Source: Halichondria panicea (lineage: Eukaryota; Porifera; Demospongiae; Suberitida; Halichondriidae). Taken from it: a stretch of DNA of 64,000 nucleotides. The stretch is taken from NCBI RefSeq assembly GCF_963675165.1, contig NC_087379.1, positions 3,476,201 to 3,540,200 on the forward strand, in the 5' to 3' direction. The position numbers were made by a program, and so were the translations under genes. This document shows positions 11,771 to 20,873 of the stretch, one piece after another. Position 1 is the stretch's first letter, and the number at the start of each line of letters is the position of its first letter. Under the pieces are notes generated by a model. That model made no database searches. It was not told where the DNA came from and saw only the letters and a list, made by a program, of their open reading frames with translations.

Positions 11771-12000
11771 GGAACGCCGTTTGCGACAAAATTCAGGCAG
11801 AATGTGATAGGCGTGTGCATCCAATATAAAATCGATTTTTGAAGATCCATTTTTAATAATCGATTTTTTACAGTTGATTTTCGATTTACACGTTGATCGA
11901 TCTTTGACAATCGATCTGATAATCGATTTTTGAAATTCGATTTTTGATAATCGATTTTTGATAATCGGCCTAATCACGAGTCCATGTCATAGAGGGCGAC
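11771..12000. repeat. half of a foldback element with AATCGATTTTTGA repeats
   Basis: GGAACGCCGTTTGCGACAAA followed by many near-copies of ATCGATTTTTGATA. The same arm occurs at 33941-34170 and, inverted, at 34636-34883. The other half is on the far side of the inserted Mutator-like element or lost. Bases 12000-12474 contain no gene I can support. Confidence 0.7.
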
Positions 12001-12862
12001 TGATTTATGAGACAATGTTTCTGCACGGTTTCTGTCGCTGAATCCAGGGGGGCTTTGGGGGCTTGAGGAGCACCCCCCTGTCCTCCCAGACAACCATGAA
12101 ACTAATCGTATCACTCAGTAGCTAGCTAGCTAACTCTATCTCATTGACACAACGATTACAAGTCATGACCACGCCCAATTGAGCATGTGCAATCAGTATT
12201 GCCATTCCAATGTTGTTATGTAATGCTAATTGCATGCATAATAGATCCTCTGCACTATCCCAGTCACCTCTTGCTCCACTGAGAGATACTGAGAAGCAAT
12301 GACTAACACTAGAATGACTGGACATCCCCATTGTGATTGACCAGTTTGCTAGGATGTACCCCAGAAGAATAGTGCATGGAGATCCTACAAGATGACTGAC
12401 TCATAATTATGTCTTATTATCACGCTATGCATGCATTAGATCCCATTTGAGTGTATTTAGCAGGGAAATATGAGCTATAGTACCGGTGTAGAAGCGATAT
12501 GGGGCTCCCCCCCATTTCAGGGCCCCCGGGCCCTAAAACGCTAGCGATTTGGGGCCCCCCCACGGCCCTATTTCACTAGCGCTTTGAGGCCCCTCCAGCG
12601 ATATGGGGCCCCCCTTATAACTTGCAGTGTAGATGGTATCTATGCTTGTAGCCTCAGCCTCATGGTCTAAGTAAATCTAGATGTCCCTTGCTGGCTAGAT
12701 CTTGCACAGTACTTACTCATAATTAGCTCTCTTGCTGACTAAGTGCAGAGTTTAATAACACCATGACTTGCAGGTGCTATTGGCTAATGTTAGGCTAGCT
12801 ATACCAGAGCAGGAAGATATAGATCTATCCTCAATACTTTAACTGAACTCGAGAAAGTTGTT

Positions 12863-13062
12863 NNNNNNNNNNNNNNNNNNNNNNNNNNNNNNNNNNNNNN
12901 NNNNNNNNNNNNNNNNNNNNNNNNNNNNNNNNNNNNNNNNNNNNNNNNNNNNNNNNNNNNNNNNNNNNNNNNNNNNNNNNNNNNNNNNNNNNNNNNNNNN
13001 NNNNNNNNNNNNNNNNNNNNNNNNNNNNNNNNNNNNNNNNNNNNNNNNNNNNNNNNNNNNNN
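12863..13062. other. assembly gap, 200 N
   Basis: Exactly 200 N, which suggests a placeholder or estimated scaffold gap. An ORF called across it is not real. Confidence 0.99.
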
Positions 13063-13298
13063 CTGCTTGTATTCTCAGTAGTATATGCTCAGCCTATATG
13101 AATGCATGCATGCATGTGCTGTGTATACAATGGCTATGTGCTGCCACACTGTAACGTAGGCCTTATTTTGCACATAATTATGGCTGCCTTATACTGTTAT
13201 CGTCAGTGACCAAGCAGCACAGATTATAGGCTAGTCTGTATTGGAGTTTAGATCTACATAAACATTATAGCCATTGATTCTCAACTCAACCTCCTATT

Positions 13299-13657
13299 CA
13301 GGGGCGTAGGGAGGGGGAGGGCTTTGGGGGCTGGAGCCCCCCCTTTCTCTGCAAAACTTACACTAAGAGCCCCACCTTCTCTGATGAGTCTTCAGCCTGG
13401 GAATTACTGGTATAGATTAGTGGCAGACAAACAGCATGTCCAAGAGCTAGCTATACTATACTAGTAACTTTGATTCTTTAGTGCAACTAGCTACGGCTAG
13501 CTAGCTAGCTAGCTTTAGCAGTATTATTAATTGAAGCAAGGTGTGGCTATTTTCTTGCACATGCGCAATGAGCCATTAATTAGGGGGTGTGGCTTCCGGT
13601 CACCGGAAAATTTCGGCGCTCAGCCCCCCCTTCCTCAAATTCCTGCCTACGCCCCTG
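13299..13657. mobile_element. CAGGGGC-ended element 3, target duplication CTATT
   Basis: Left end CAGGGGCGTAGGGAGG, right end GCCTACGCCCCTG, flanked by CTATT at 13294-13298 and 13658-13662. Third member of the family in this window, each with a different 5-bp duplication. Confidence 0.82.
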
Positions 13658-14289
13658 CTATTACTGTTGTGCTGACTTGACTCCACTGCTCAGAATAGAC
13701 TTCTCTAGGGGGGCCCAGCCCCTATAATCACTAAGGGGGCGTATACCGCTAGTCAATGGGGCCCCCCCCTTACACCCCAAATCGCTAGCGTTTTAGGGCC
13801 ACCAGGGGCCCCAAATAAGGGGGGGCCCATATCGCTTCTACACCGGTACTATAGATTACTCTGGGCTACAAACTACAACATTATACATTATATTGTCATT
13901 TACAAGAAGATACACAGAAAAATTATTGTAGCTAGATGCTTTGTCTAGTAACATAGTAACAGAACTAGAATGGAAGAGAGAAGCTCTAGAGGAGAAATTG
14001 AATAGTAGGAGCCGCTCTTTTCTTGGGCAGTGTGCTGTACTTTTTTGCTGCAAGGCTGCATGGGGGAGGAGCTGGATGTATGAAAGATACGCCGCAATAA
14101 ATGCGGGGGCGTAAAATCGCGCGCGCTATGCGCGCGGCTCCATTTTTTTTCTGTGCTTTTGAGCACCCTCCTGCTTCAATCTCTAGAAACGCCCCTGGAA
14201 TCTGTTGACAACTTGTTGTGTTGGTGTCTGTGATGGTTACTGGACCTAACCCTATCAGCATATAATAGCCATACAAGCTAGATCCAGTC

Positions 14290-14881
14290 CAGAGCTAGAG
14301 GAGGGAGGACACGATTAACCTTAGCTCTAATTAGCTAATTATCGCGACCTTTTAAGCAAAGTAAGCCTTTTCTCCTACTGGAGGTACCCCTATGGACAAG
14401 TTGTCAGGACCTGAAGGTAATAGGACCCCTATAAGAAGCACCTCAAGTACTCCTATCTCTAAGATCCCTGTGAGAAGCATCCCAGGCACTCTGAGTCTGA
14501 TCTTGTCTCTGTGAGAAGCACTCTTGATCTTGGAGACAGGATCCCTATGAGGAGCACCCCAGGCACTCCTGTCTCCAAGATCCCTGTGAGAAGCACCCCA
14601 GGCACTCCTGTCTCTGTGATAAAGCTGCAACATGGTTCAGAGTGTCTCCAACATGAAGAATATCAATGACACTAACAGTCTCAGCTTCTAGCACCCCTTT
14701 ATTTGTATGGTTTGCTCTGTGCCTGCAAGAATTGCCTGTCACTCATACTACAGTACTGTTCCGTGTGTCCCAATACGTAGAGGTTATAAAGAAAGAAAAG
14801 ATGAATCGTTCAAGAACGTAATTAAAAGGTCGCGATAATTAGCTGATTAGAGCTAAGGTTAATCGTGTCCTCCCTCCTCTG
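14290..14881. mobile_element. non-autonomous Mutator-like element, family A, copy 3, 9-bp target duplication
   Basis: Flanked by GATCCAGTC at 14281-14289 and 14882-14890. Begins CAGAG(CTAG)AGGAGGGAGG with a small insertion in the tip, and ends CCTCCCTCCTCTG. Arms and the GAGAAGCACCCCAGGCACTC minisatellite (about 14370-14630) match copies 1 and 2. Short minus ORFs reading HRDLGDRSAWG are translations of the minisatellite. Confidence 0.88.
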
Positions 14882-14931
14882 GATCCAGTCGTGTTCTACT
14901 GCTGAGTCAGCAAAAACGAAAAGCAATTTGG

Positions 14932-15371
14932 CAGAGGAGGTTGGACGCGCGTCATCCACCGTCAGGTTTTATCACGTGCGCTCATAAGATTAGGCACCCT
15001 TAGGCGCGCACCTCGATGCTCCATTGTTTTGTAGGCTGTAGTGTACAGAGACACTGCAAGTAGCCAGAAGTGGTCTAGGAGCATTCCCACCGCCCTCTCA
15101 CCTTCCCTACACTGCTGAAAAGATTCCAAGATGGATCTAGACTAGTATTTAGATTTTTTTGACACTTTTCCAATTTTTGTTTAACAGGATTATGATCTAT
15201 ATGAGCAGAGGAGGTCAGAGCACCATTAATCTGTTTCTCTTTAGCGTTCTCTAGCTCTTACTTGCACTGATAAGCTTTTACATTCTCACCTTTGACCTCA
15301 AAGGAATTCTAAAGGTGTATAATTATCACATGACTGAAGGCGTCATGATGATGCGTGTCCAACCTCCTCTG
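14932..15371. mobile_element. Mutator-like element, family D, 9-bp target duplication GCAATTTGG
   Basis: Left end CAGAGGAGGTTGGACGCG; right end CGTGTCCAACCTCCTCTG, an inverted match. GCAATTTGG flanks both sides (14923-14931 and 15372-15380). It shares the CAGAGGAGG tip with family A but not the interior. A further CAGAGGAGGTC end at 15206 and GACCTCCTCTG end at 15441 suggest an overlapping second element. Confidence 0.85.
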
Positions 15372-15685
15372 GCAATTTGGCCTGGAATGTCATTAAAAGG
15401 TCATAATTAGTGAAAGTTCAAGTGATGTCCGACCTCCTCTGGGGCGGACTCTAGCTCTCTCGCCATGCCCAATTAACTAGGCCACGCCCTGCTAAGAGAT
15501 CGAGAAAGCTAAACAAGGGAGTGAAGGTTCTAAAAATTAGCCTGGTGAAGGGTACATGTACCAAAGATGTCGCTTCAGGTTACGTACAGGTATAAAAATC
15601 AAGTACCAGATGAATCTCTCAGAAGGTCAGAAGGAATTAAAGTCAAAAGGAGATTTCCTGCAAAGATACCAGTAAGTGTTGACTA

Positions 15686-16090
15686 CCGTAATTGATGTAA
15701 TTACAGCGCCAGAAAAAATTAATTCCACTTCTGAGTGGCGCATCTTTAGAACAAAAAAATTGCGTTCAGCCCAAGCTGGCGCCTAAATTATCGTGGTGCT
15801 TATATTCAACAGCTAGAGAATTTGTAGAGAAAATTGGCGTGGTCTAGCTCAGTTTCACTTGCACCGTTGAGAGCTGAGTGACTCGTGAACAACATTCATT
15901 GACTGTAGCTATGGGTTAGACAACTGTTTAGAAGTGAAGGAAGTCAACGATGCAGGATGATTGTCTTAATGTCTCAAACAAGCCTTTTTATAAGCGCCAG
16001 AAAAAAATAATTCCTCCAGCACAACGGTTGGCCTTTTTTAGGGCCTATTATGCAGATGCTAACGTGGCGCTGTAATTACATCAATTACGG
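15686..16090. mobile_element. TA-flanked MITE with 26-bp perfect inverted ends
   Basis: After TA at 15684-15685 the end reads CCGTAATTGATGTAATTACA then GCGCCA. The right end is its exact inverse, followed by TA at 16091-16092. The interior repeats GCGCCAGAAAAAA near both ends. TA flanks fit Tc1/mariner, no transposase. Confidence 0.85.
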
Positions 16091-16211
16091 TACTAGATTG
16101 TAAGTGAACTAGAGCACTGAAGTGCTAACCCTCGGCTGCATGTTTGCATGAACACAATATATATGTATGTACTGCACTGTATACCTTCTAATTACTGCAC
16201 CGCTCTATTTA

Positions 16212-16642
16212 TAATATGTGACAGGCTCTGGGAAAACCAGACTATTGGAGCAGACTAAAATATGTGTGATTAATGTACCAAATAATAGAGCAGAGCATTG
16301 CCTACACAATGATATGCTTAGTGTTCACATACCTAGTTTCATACCCGAGTCATGCGCGTTGGAAACTCGAAGCCGTAAAATGTAGTATCGAGAAAAACGA
16401 CTCTCAAAGATTGCTTAATTAGGAAAAATAAGGTAATAGCGAAACTTTGGACGAAGCGTTTCGATGGAAAGAGTTGGATTTAGAGCATCAGATTTTACAG
16501 AGAGGTAGTAGAAGGACTGTAGATACTTATACATCAATAACATTTTATTTGAGATTTTATACTGTAGGCATAAATTTAGCTGTAGCTCAATACTAAATTC
16601 TGCTCCAATAGTCTGGTTTTCCCAGAGCCTGTCACATATAAT
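16212..16642. repeat. inverted repeat of about 43 bp arms
   Basis: AATATGTGACAGGCTCTGGG…CCAGACTATTGGAGCAGA is found inverted at 16599-16642. The interior includes AATAAAATGTTATTGATGTA-type AT-rich sequence with a short minus ORF of no recognised domain. From 16643 to 17470 I see only AT-rich sequence, a GCTAGCTAGC run near 17085 and a poly-C run near 17361. Confidence 0.7.
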
Positions 16643-17472
16643 ACTAGCATCAACCTCGAAATATAATTTTCTGAGCACCAAGTGTAAATTGAATTATTAT
16701 TTTCTGGTACTTAGCTAGAATGACCACGAGGTAAATAGAGGAGGCAACAATAATAATTATTTGTTGTATTTTGAGCCCTGAGATCAAAGGAAACACTGTT
16801 CCAATATCTGCCATATGCCACCATAATTATAATAGATAGAGTAGAGAGGGATTGGAAACGATGTACCCTCGAAGTACCATCTGTGTTTCCTCGCGGTTTT
16901 AATCGAAGCTTACTTTCAACGTGGGGTCTAAACTAGCCTCCTTCACTAGCCTTCATAGAAAAGAAGGCCTGCTATCGACTGCTTGCGCATGCGCAAAATT
17001 ATTAGATATTTTTTCTCGTAAATTTCCTATAATACTGAATTCATCAGAGAAAATATCCTAAAAGTCATACACAAAGCTATATAGCTAGCTAGCTAGCTAG
17101 CTAGAGACAGAGCTGTGTAGGTTTAATTGTTGTACAGCTATTTCTTCTGCAGTAGCAGTATAGTATAGTAGACTTTCACCAAAGTTAGTGTTAAATGGGC
17201 GTGGCCTGTCCATATAGGCTCTTGTCAGCTTTCACTCTGTTCAGACGATCGTCATCCACACCAGTGCTCCCGATAAGAAAATCATTTTGCTCTGACACAA
17301 TGTCCTTACATATCTAAATTTGACCAGACATCTCAAAAATTGAAAGGACAAAGGCACGAGCCCCCCCCCCCCCCAAGTCAAGTATTTATCATTTTTATCA
17401 TTTTGAATATTGATGTTTCAAAATAATTATCATAATTGAGTAATTGCATACTGGTACAAAAATAAATATAAA

Positions 17473-18048
17473 CTAGTCTGAGTCATTGTCAATAAAGGAA
17501 TCCCAGTCATCCAGATCAAACTTGTATAGTTCACTTTCAGAAGCTGAAGGGGTGCGTTTTGGCAGTTGTCAAGTGTCTTTTACTTGTCTCCTATGTTTCT
17601 CGTTCCACCACAACTCAATGGCATCCCACTGAGACAGAGGTGGTGCATCCACTGCAATTCAAAGAAGGTCGTCAAGTAAGTGCCTTTGCAATTGGAGAGT
17701 ACTCAGTAACTTGACTGCCTTGGCTCTTCCTGAAAAGAATCATCGCTCGTTGATGCATATCAGTCTTAGCATGATCCCTGAAGCTGGGGTTAGTAGAGCC
17801 TACAATGAAGGCGTCGTTGTAGTTTCTTGAGTCTCTTATCTTTTCATCGAAAGTATAGTACAGATAGAACAATTTATGGATGCTACATGGTCACGATCGT
17901 ACTTCTTGTACTTAAGCCACAGAGCTGTGTTAAGCTTTCTATCACAGCTAGAAATCCACTTTTGCACAGTCCTAATAGCTACACAACGTTTCTTTTGTGG
18001 AGGCTCACTGCTAGAACTAGAACTAGACTGACTAACTTCTCCTGACAT
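17473..18048 (-). pseudogene. BED-finger/hAT-like protein, internally deleted and frameshifted
   Basis: Opens MSGEVSQSSSSSSSEPPQKK at 18048, then RTVQKWISSCDRKLNTALW, a Cys-x2-Cys pair (NCSICTI) and FRDHAKTDMHQRAM with spaced His residues, as in the BED-like zinc finger at the start of many animal hAT-derived proteins (KIAA1586/ZNF862-like). The frame shifts between CTI and FDEKIRDSRNYN near 17850. After SPIAKALT, past an intron-like AG, comes a C-terminal-type block (VDAPPLSQWDAIELWW…, DDWDSFIDNDSD) with one internal stop, ending at 17473. The catalytic middle is absent, so it looks like a deletion derivative. Family assignment is from memory of the pattern. Confidence 0.6.
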
Positions 18049-18870
18049 TTTAGCCGACCATGTGCAATTTTGGGCAGACACGTGATTAAATTGACCGGAA
18101 GTTGTCTGATGTCCGGAAGTAAACACGAGCACTGCACACTGTTGCTGACATAGCAGGCTAAGGGTAGCTATCAGAGAATGCTATCCAATGGGCTAGAAAC
18201 CTTCAATCGAAGTTTCTATCTACTTCCTTCCATCCACTTCCGTTCGTTGTGATGTCATTATTTTACTGAGCATATACGATGTTATCTAAAGCCCCCCGGA
18301 TACCCGGGGGATATTAGCGCATGCTCAAGCAGTCGATATCAGGCCCAATTCCCTGAGTGAAGTGCGGCCTGGGATCGAGGCTAGGTCTAAACATGAATAA
18401 TTCATGAAAATTGTTTTTGCTGCCCGTAAAAAGTCCACAAGCCAGTTTTGCTGCTAAACATCAACTTCATCAACTATTTGTGGCCATTTGGAACACAACA
18501 CACTAATTAGTGACAGAGTAGCTATAAAACTAACACAAGCATGACAAATCGCTCTGTGTTAGACTGTCTACTTCACGACAATCAGGATTATATTTTCTTT
18601 AGTTACAAATGATACAGTGCCAACCAAAGAGACTGAAACTTTTATACAGCTCCATCCGTATATATTTAAGATAAACTGGGATGTAATATGATAGTATATT
18701 AGACAGATACCTTGAGTTATAGCCAGCACAGTACAAAGAAGCAAAGAACAGAGCAAAGTTAATATGTTTTGTGTGTAGTGGCGTTAAATACAGAAGGTTA
18801 GCCGAGGTCAAAGTTCGCAAATTGACTCAATATCTCATGAATTAGCCGCCCTTCCAAGATAGTGCAGTGG

Positions 18871-18904
18871 TAGCCTCGATTCCAGGCCGTATTTTAATAG
18901 GCTA
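18871..18904. mobile_element. 34-bp micro-element with TAGCC/GGCTA ends
   Basis: TAGCCTCGATTCCAGGCCGT, then ATTTTAATAGGCTA. Flanked by GTGCAGTGG (18862-18870) and GTGCAGTTG (18905-18913), an 8/9 match. Same ends as the RecQ-carrying elements at 31229 and 34894. Confidence 0.6.
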
Positions 18905-19503
18905 GTGCAGTTGTACATCATGGATGATACATGTACAATGCATGATGAGCCACTTAGCCTGAGCCAAAGAAGGAGAAGTCCCTTATTATAATTGTCCCTT
19001 CAGGACTCTGCAAATAACTGCTATGCCATGTGTACGTGTATCAGTGCTGAATCATTTCTTGACGTACTTGTAAGTAGCTGCAACGATGTAATGCGGAACA
19101 CAATACAGAATTGTTCTCATGAAGGCAAATTTATAATTATACTGTTATAATTAACAATAATTACATGCAGGGTGTGTGGTGACTGGTGATAGAAACAGTG
19201 AACTGTCAGATGAGGGGGTATAACAAAATTTAATTAATGTCCGACGGGATCCACTGACTCCACCATCATCGTAGAGTCCCTGCAATAAAGAGTTACAACT
19301 AACATAACATAACAAAGATGCGCACGAGTTCTACCGCCATATCTCAACCATTTATAAACAAGAGTGCGTGCGTACTTTTATACGGTAGTATAACATTAAC
19401 AAAGGCCAATAGAGCCAAAGGTATGTGTGCCTCTGATTTGAAAGAAAACAATCCTGTCAACACAATTGAGTGAATACCTACGTAAGCATGGCTACAATAC
19501 TCC

Positions 19504-19554
19504 TAGCCTCCTCACAGGCCTGAGAAATGTGCATGCAGCCTGGGATCGAGGCTA
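19504..19554. mobile_element. 51-bp micro-element with TAGCCTC ends
   Basis: TAGCCTCCTCACAGGCCTGA … CCTGGGATCGAGGCTA. The flanks CAATACTCC and CAATACATT match at the first six of nine bases. Likely the same family as 18871-18904. Related end pairs are at 34592-34631, 43970-44027 and 55938-55991. Confidence 0.5.
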
Positions 19555-20114
19555 CAATACATTGTACCTCTAGGTACTAAAGAATCATAAATACTCCAAA
19601 ACAGACTCAGCTTCTTGGCAGAAAAATGGGAACGCCACGCCCATCTTGAATGAAATTAGTAAACTCTGACCTCGGCTAACCTTCTGTCTTTAATGGCTAG
19701 TGATTGCTTTAGAATCCATTTTCACTGATTACATGGTGGCAGATCTCTGCACATGCGCAGACTGGTTAAAAGTTTATGTTGCAGAACTCTGCAAAACCCT
19801 GTATGACATCATCAGGATCCAGTCCAGTCCAGTCCAGTGATTGTATGGTACACTGTCTAAAGCAGCTACAAATGTAGCTATAGTAGCCATTTGTGAACTT
19901 GATCTCTTTGCAGCTCTTTCTCAGCTAACATTCTAGGTGCAGAGCGAATACATGTACTAATTAAGTAGAATAGCAAGACTCCATTATCCTTGCGTGAGTT
20001 GACCAGACTAGATGGGCACTCTTACCAATGAGGAAAGCATTGGTCTTACCAAGGCTGTAGTCAAACAAAAAAGTAGCAATGCTTGTAACTACGTACATGT
20101 ACGTAGCTATAATT

Positions 20115-20606
20115 ATGCCTCGGTGCGCATGCGAAAGCGAGGTACACGGTAGTGTGTTTGTGTGTGTCTGTGTGTGTGTGTAGACTGCTACAGCTGCTCA
20201 AGGATCAATACGGTGCAAGTAAAAGTTTGTATAGGCTTCTATAGTCACGTTTTCTTGGATTTTAATTGGTGGATTTGCAAAAAATAATTCTTCGTTCTCG
20301 AGTTATGCCTAGTTTTGCTTGGAATGCCATTGCAGCCTTTTCAGAAGAGTGCGTAGCAAAACTTTTTCACCGAGTGTTGCTACTCCACTTAGTACTTATA
20401 GCTCTGCACTAGAACGCTAGCTATTGGTAGCTACAAGAGTGAGAAGAGAGTTGCAAGGCTCTGCTGATACAGCCATTCATTTTAGACTTGGACTTTTGGC
20501 ATCGATTGTTTTTAACACAACAATCATGGTTGATCATTACACTCTTCGAGATTCCATGCAGCAAAATTTATGCAAAAATGTGATGAGAATATTCAGTGCA
20601 ATATAC
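20115..20606 (+). repeat. GCCTCGGTG-ended dispersed repeat, plus orientation, cut at the Copia boundary
   Basis: Starts ATGCCTCGGTGCGCATGCGA, followed by a TG-rich tract and TTGGATTTTAATTGGTGG, as in copies at 25692-26212, 28937-29422 and 33447-33933 (all minus). It lacks the far end present in those and stops beside the Copia LTR. The ORF through it (20424-20609) is not conserved among copies. Bases 19700-20114 hold only short repeats (CCAGTCCAGTCC). Confidence 0.65.
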
Positions 20607-20613
20607 TAGCAGG

Positions 20614-20873
20614 TGAGAGATCACTGACAGTTTTGATAATAACTTTAATGCAACAAGACAGAATCAGCACAAAGACAAAGAACTAAGAACACAAGACATA
20701 ACAGGCACTAATAAGAAAACAGGGAGGGCGCAGGGCCCCATGAACAACAACAAAAGACTTTTGTTACAACTAGAGCAATGCTCTCTATTAACCAATAATT
20801 AACATTCTTAACAAAAACCATGGAAACTATAACTAAACTAATTAAGTCATAAGTGTACAGTATTATTCCAACA
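20614..20873 (-). repeat. Copia 3' LTR
   Basis: On the minus strand it begins TGTTGGAATAATACTG and ends GATCTCTCA, giving TG…CA tips and 260 bp. Directly upstream in element sense lies a polypurine tract, TTGAGGAGGAG (20874-20884), the usual primer for plus-strand synthesis. No partner LTR is seen at the other side. Confidence 0.75.

Larger units (their letters stand above)
12475..13856. mobile_element. GC-rich inverted-repeat element spanning an assembly gap
   Basis: Left arm CTATAGTACCGGTGTAGAAG… continues through CCCTAAAACGCTAGCGATTT. The right arm is its inverted copy, ending CTTCTACACCGGTACTATAG. Both arms have G/C runs (GGGGCCCCCCC). The middle holds 200 N (12863-13062) and another inserted element (13299-13657). 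Target duplication is unclear because the tip TATAGTACCGG is itself nearly palindromic. Confidence 0.75.
18784..19693. mobile_element. inverted-repeat element, about 35-bp arms
   Basis: TTAAATACAGAAGGTTAGCC then GAGGTCAAAGTT at the left is matched by an inverted copy at the right (AACTCTGACCTCGGCTAACC, then TTCTGTCTTTAA). No coding region inside. It contains two tiny TAGCCTCG elements (18871-18904 and 19504-19554). Confidence 0.7.

Noticed and set aside
12858-13154. ORF running through X residues
   Set aside because: It crosses the 200-N gap; absence of stops there is meaningless.
10451-14633. Repeated ORFs reading HRDLGDRSAWGAPHRD
   Set aside because: They are the minus-strand translation of the family A minisatellite, present in every copy with shifting unit number.
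17085-17105. GCTAGCTAGC runs as regulatory sites (also 12120, 13498, 32505, 39125)
   Set aside because: They are simple repeats spread through the window without consistent position relative to genes.
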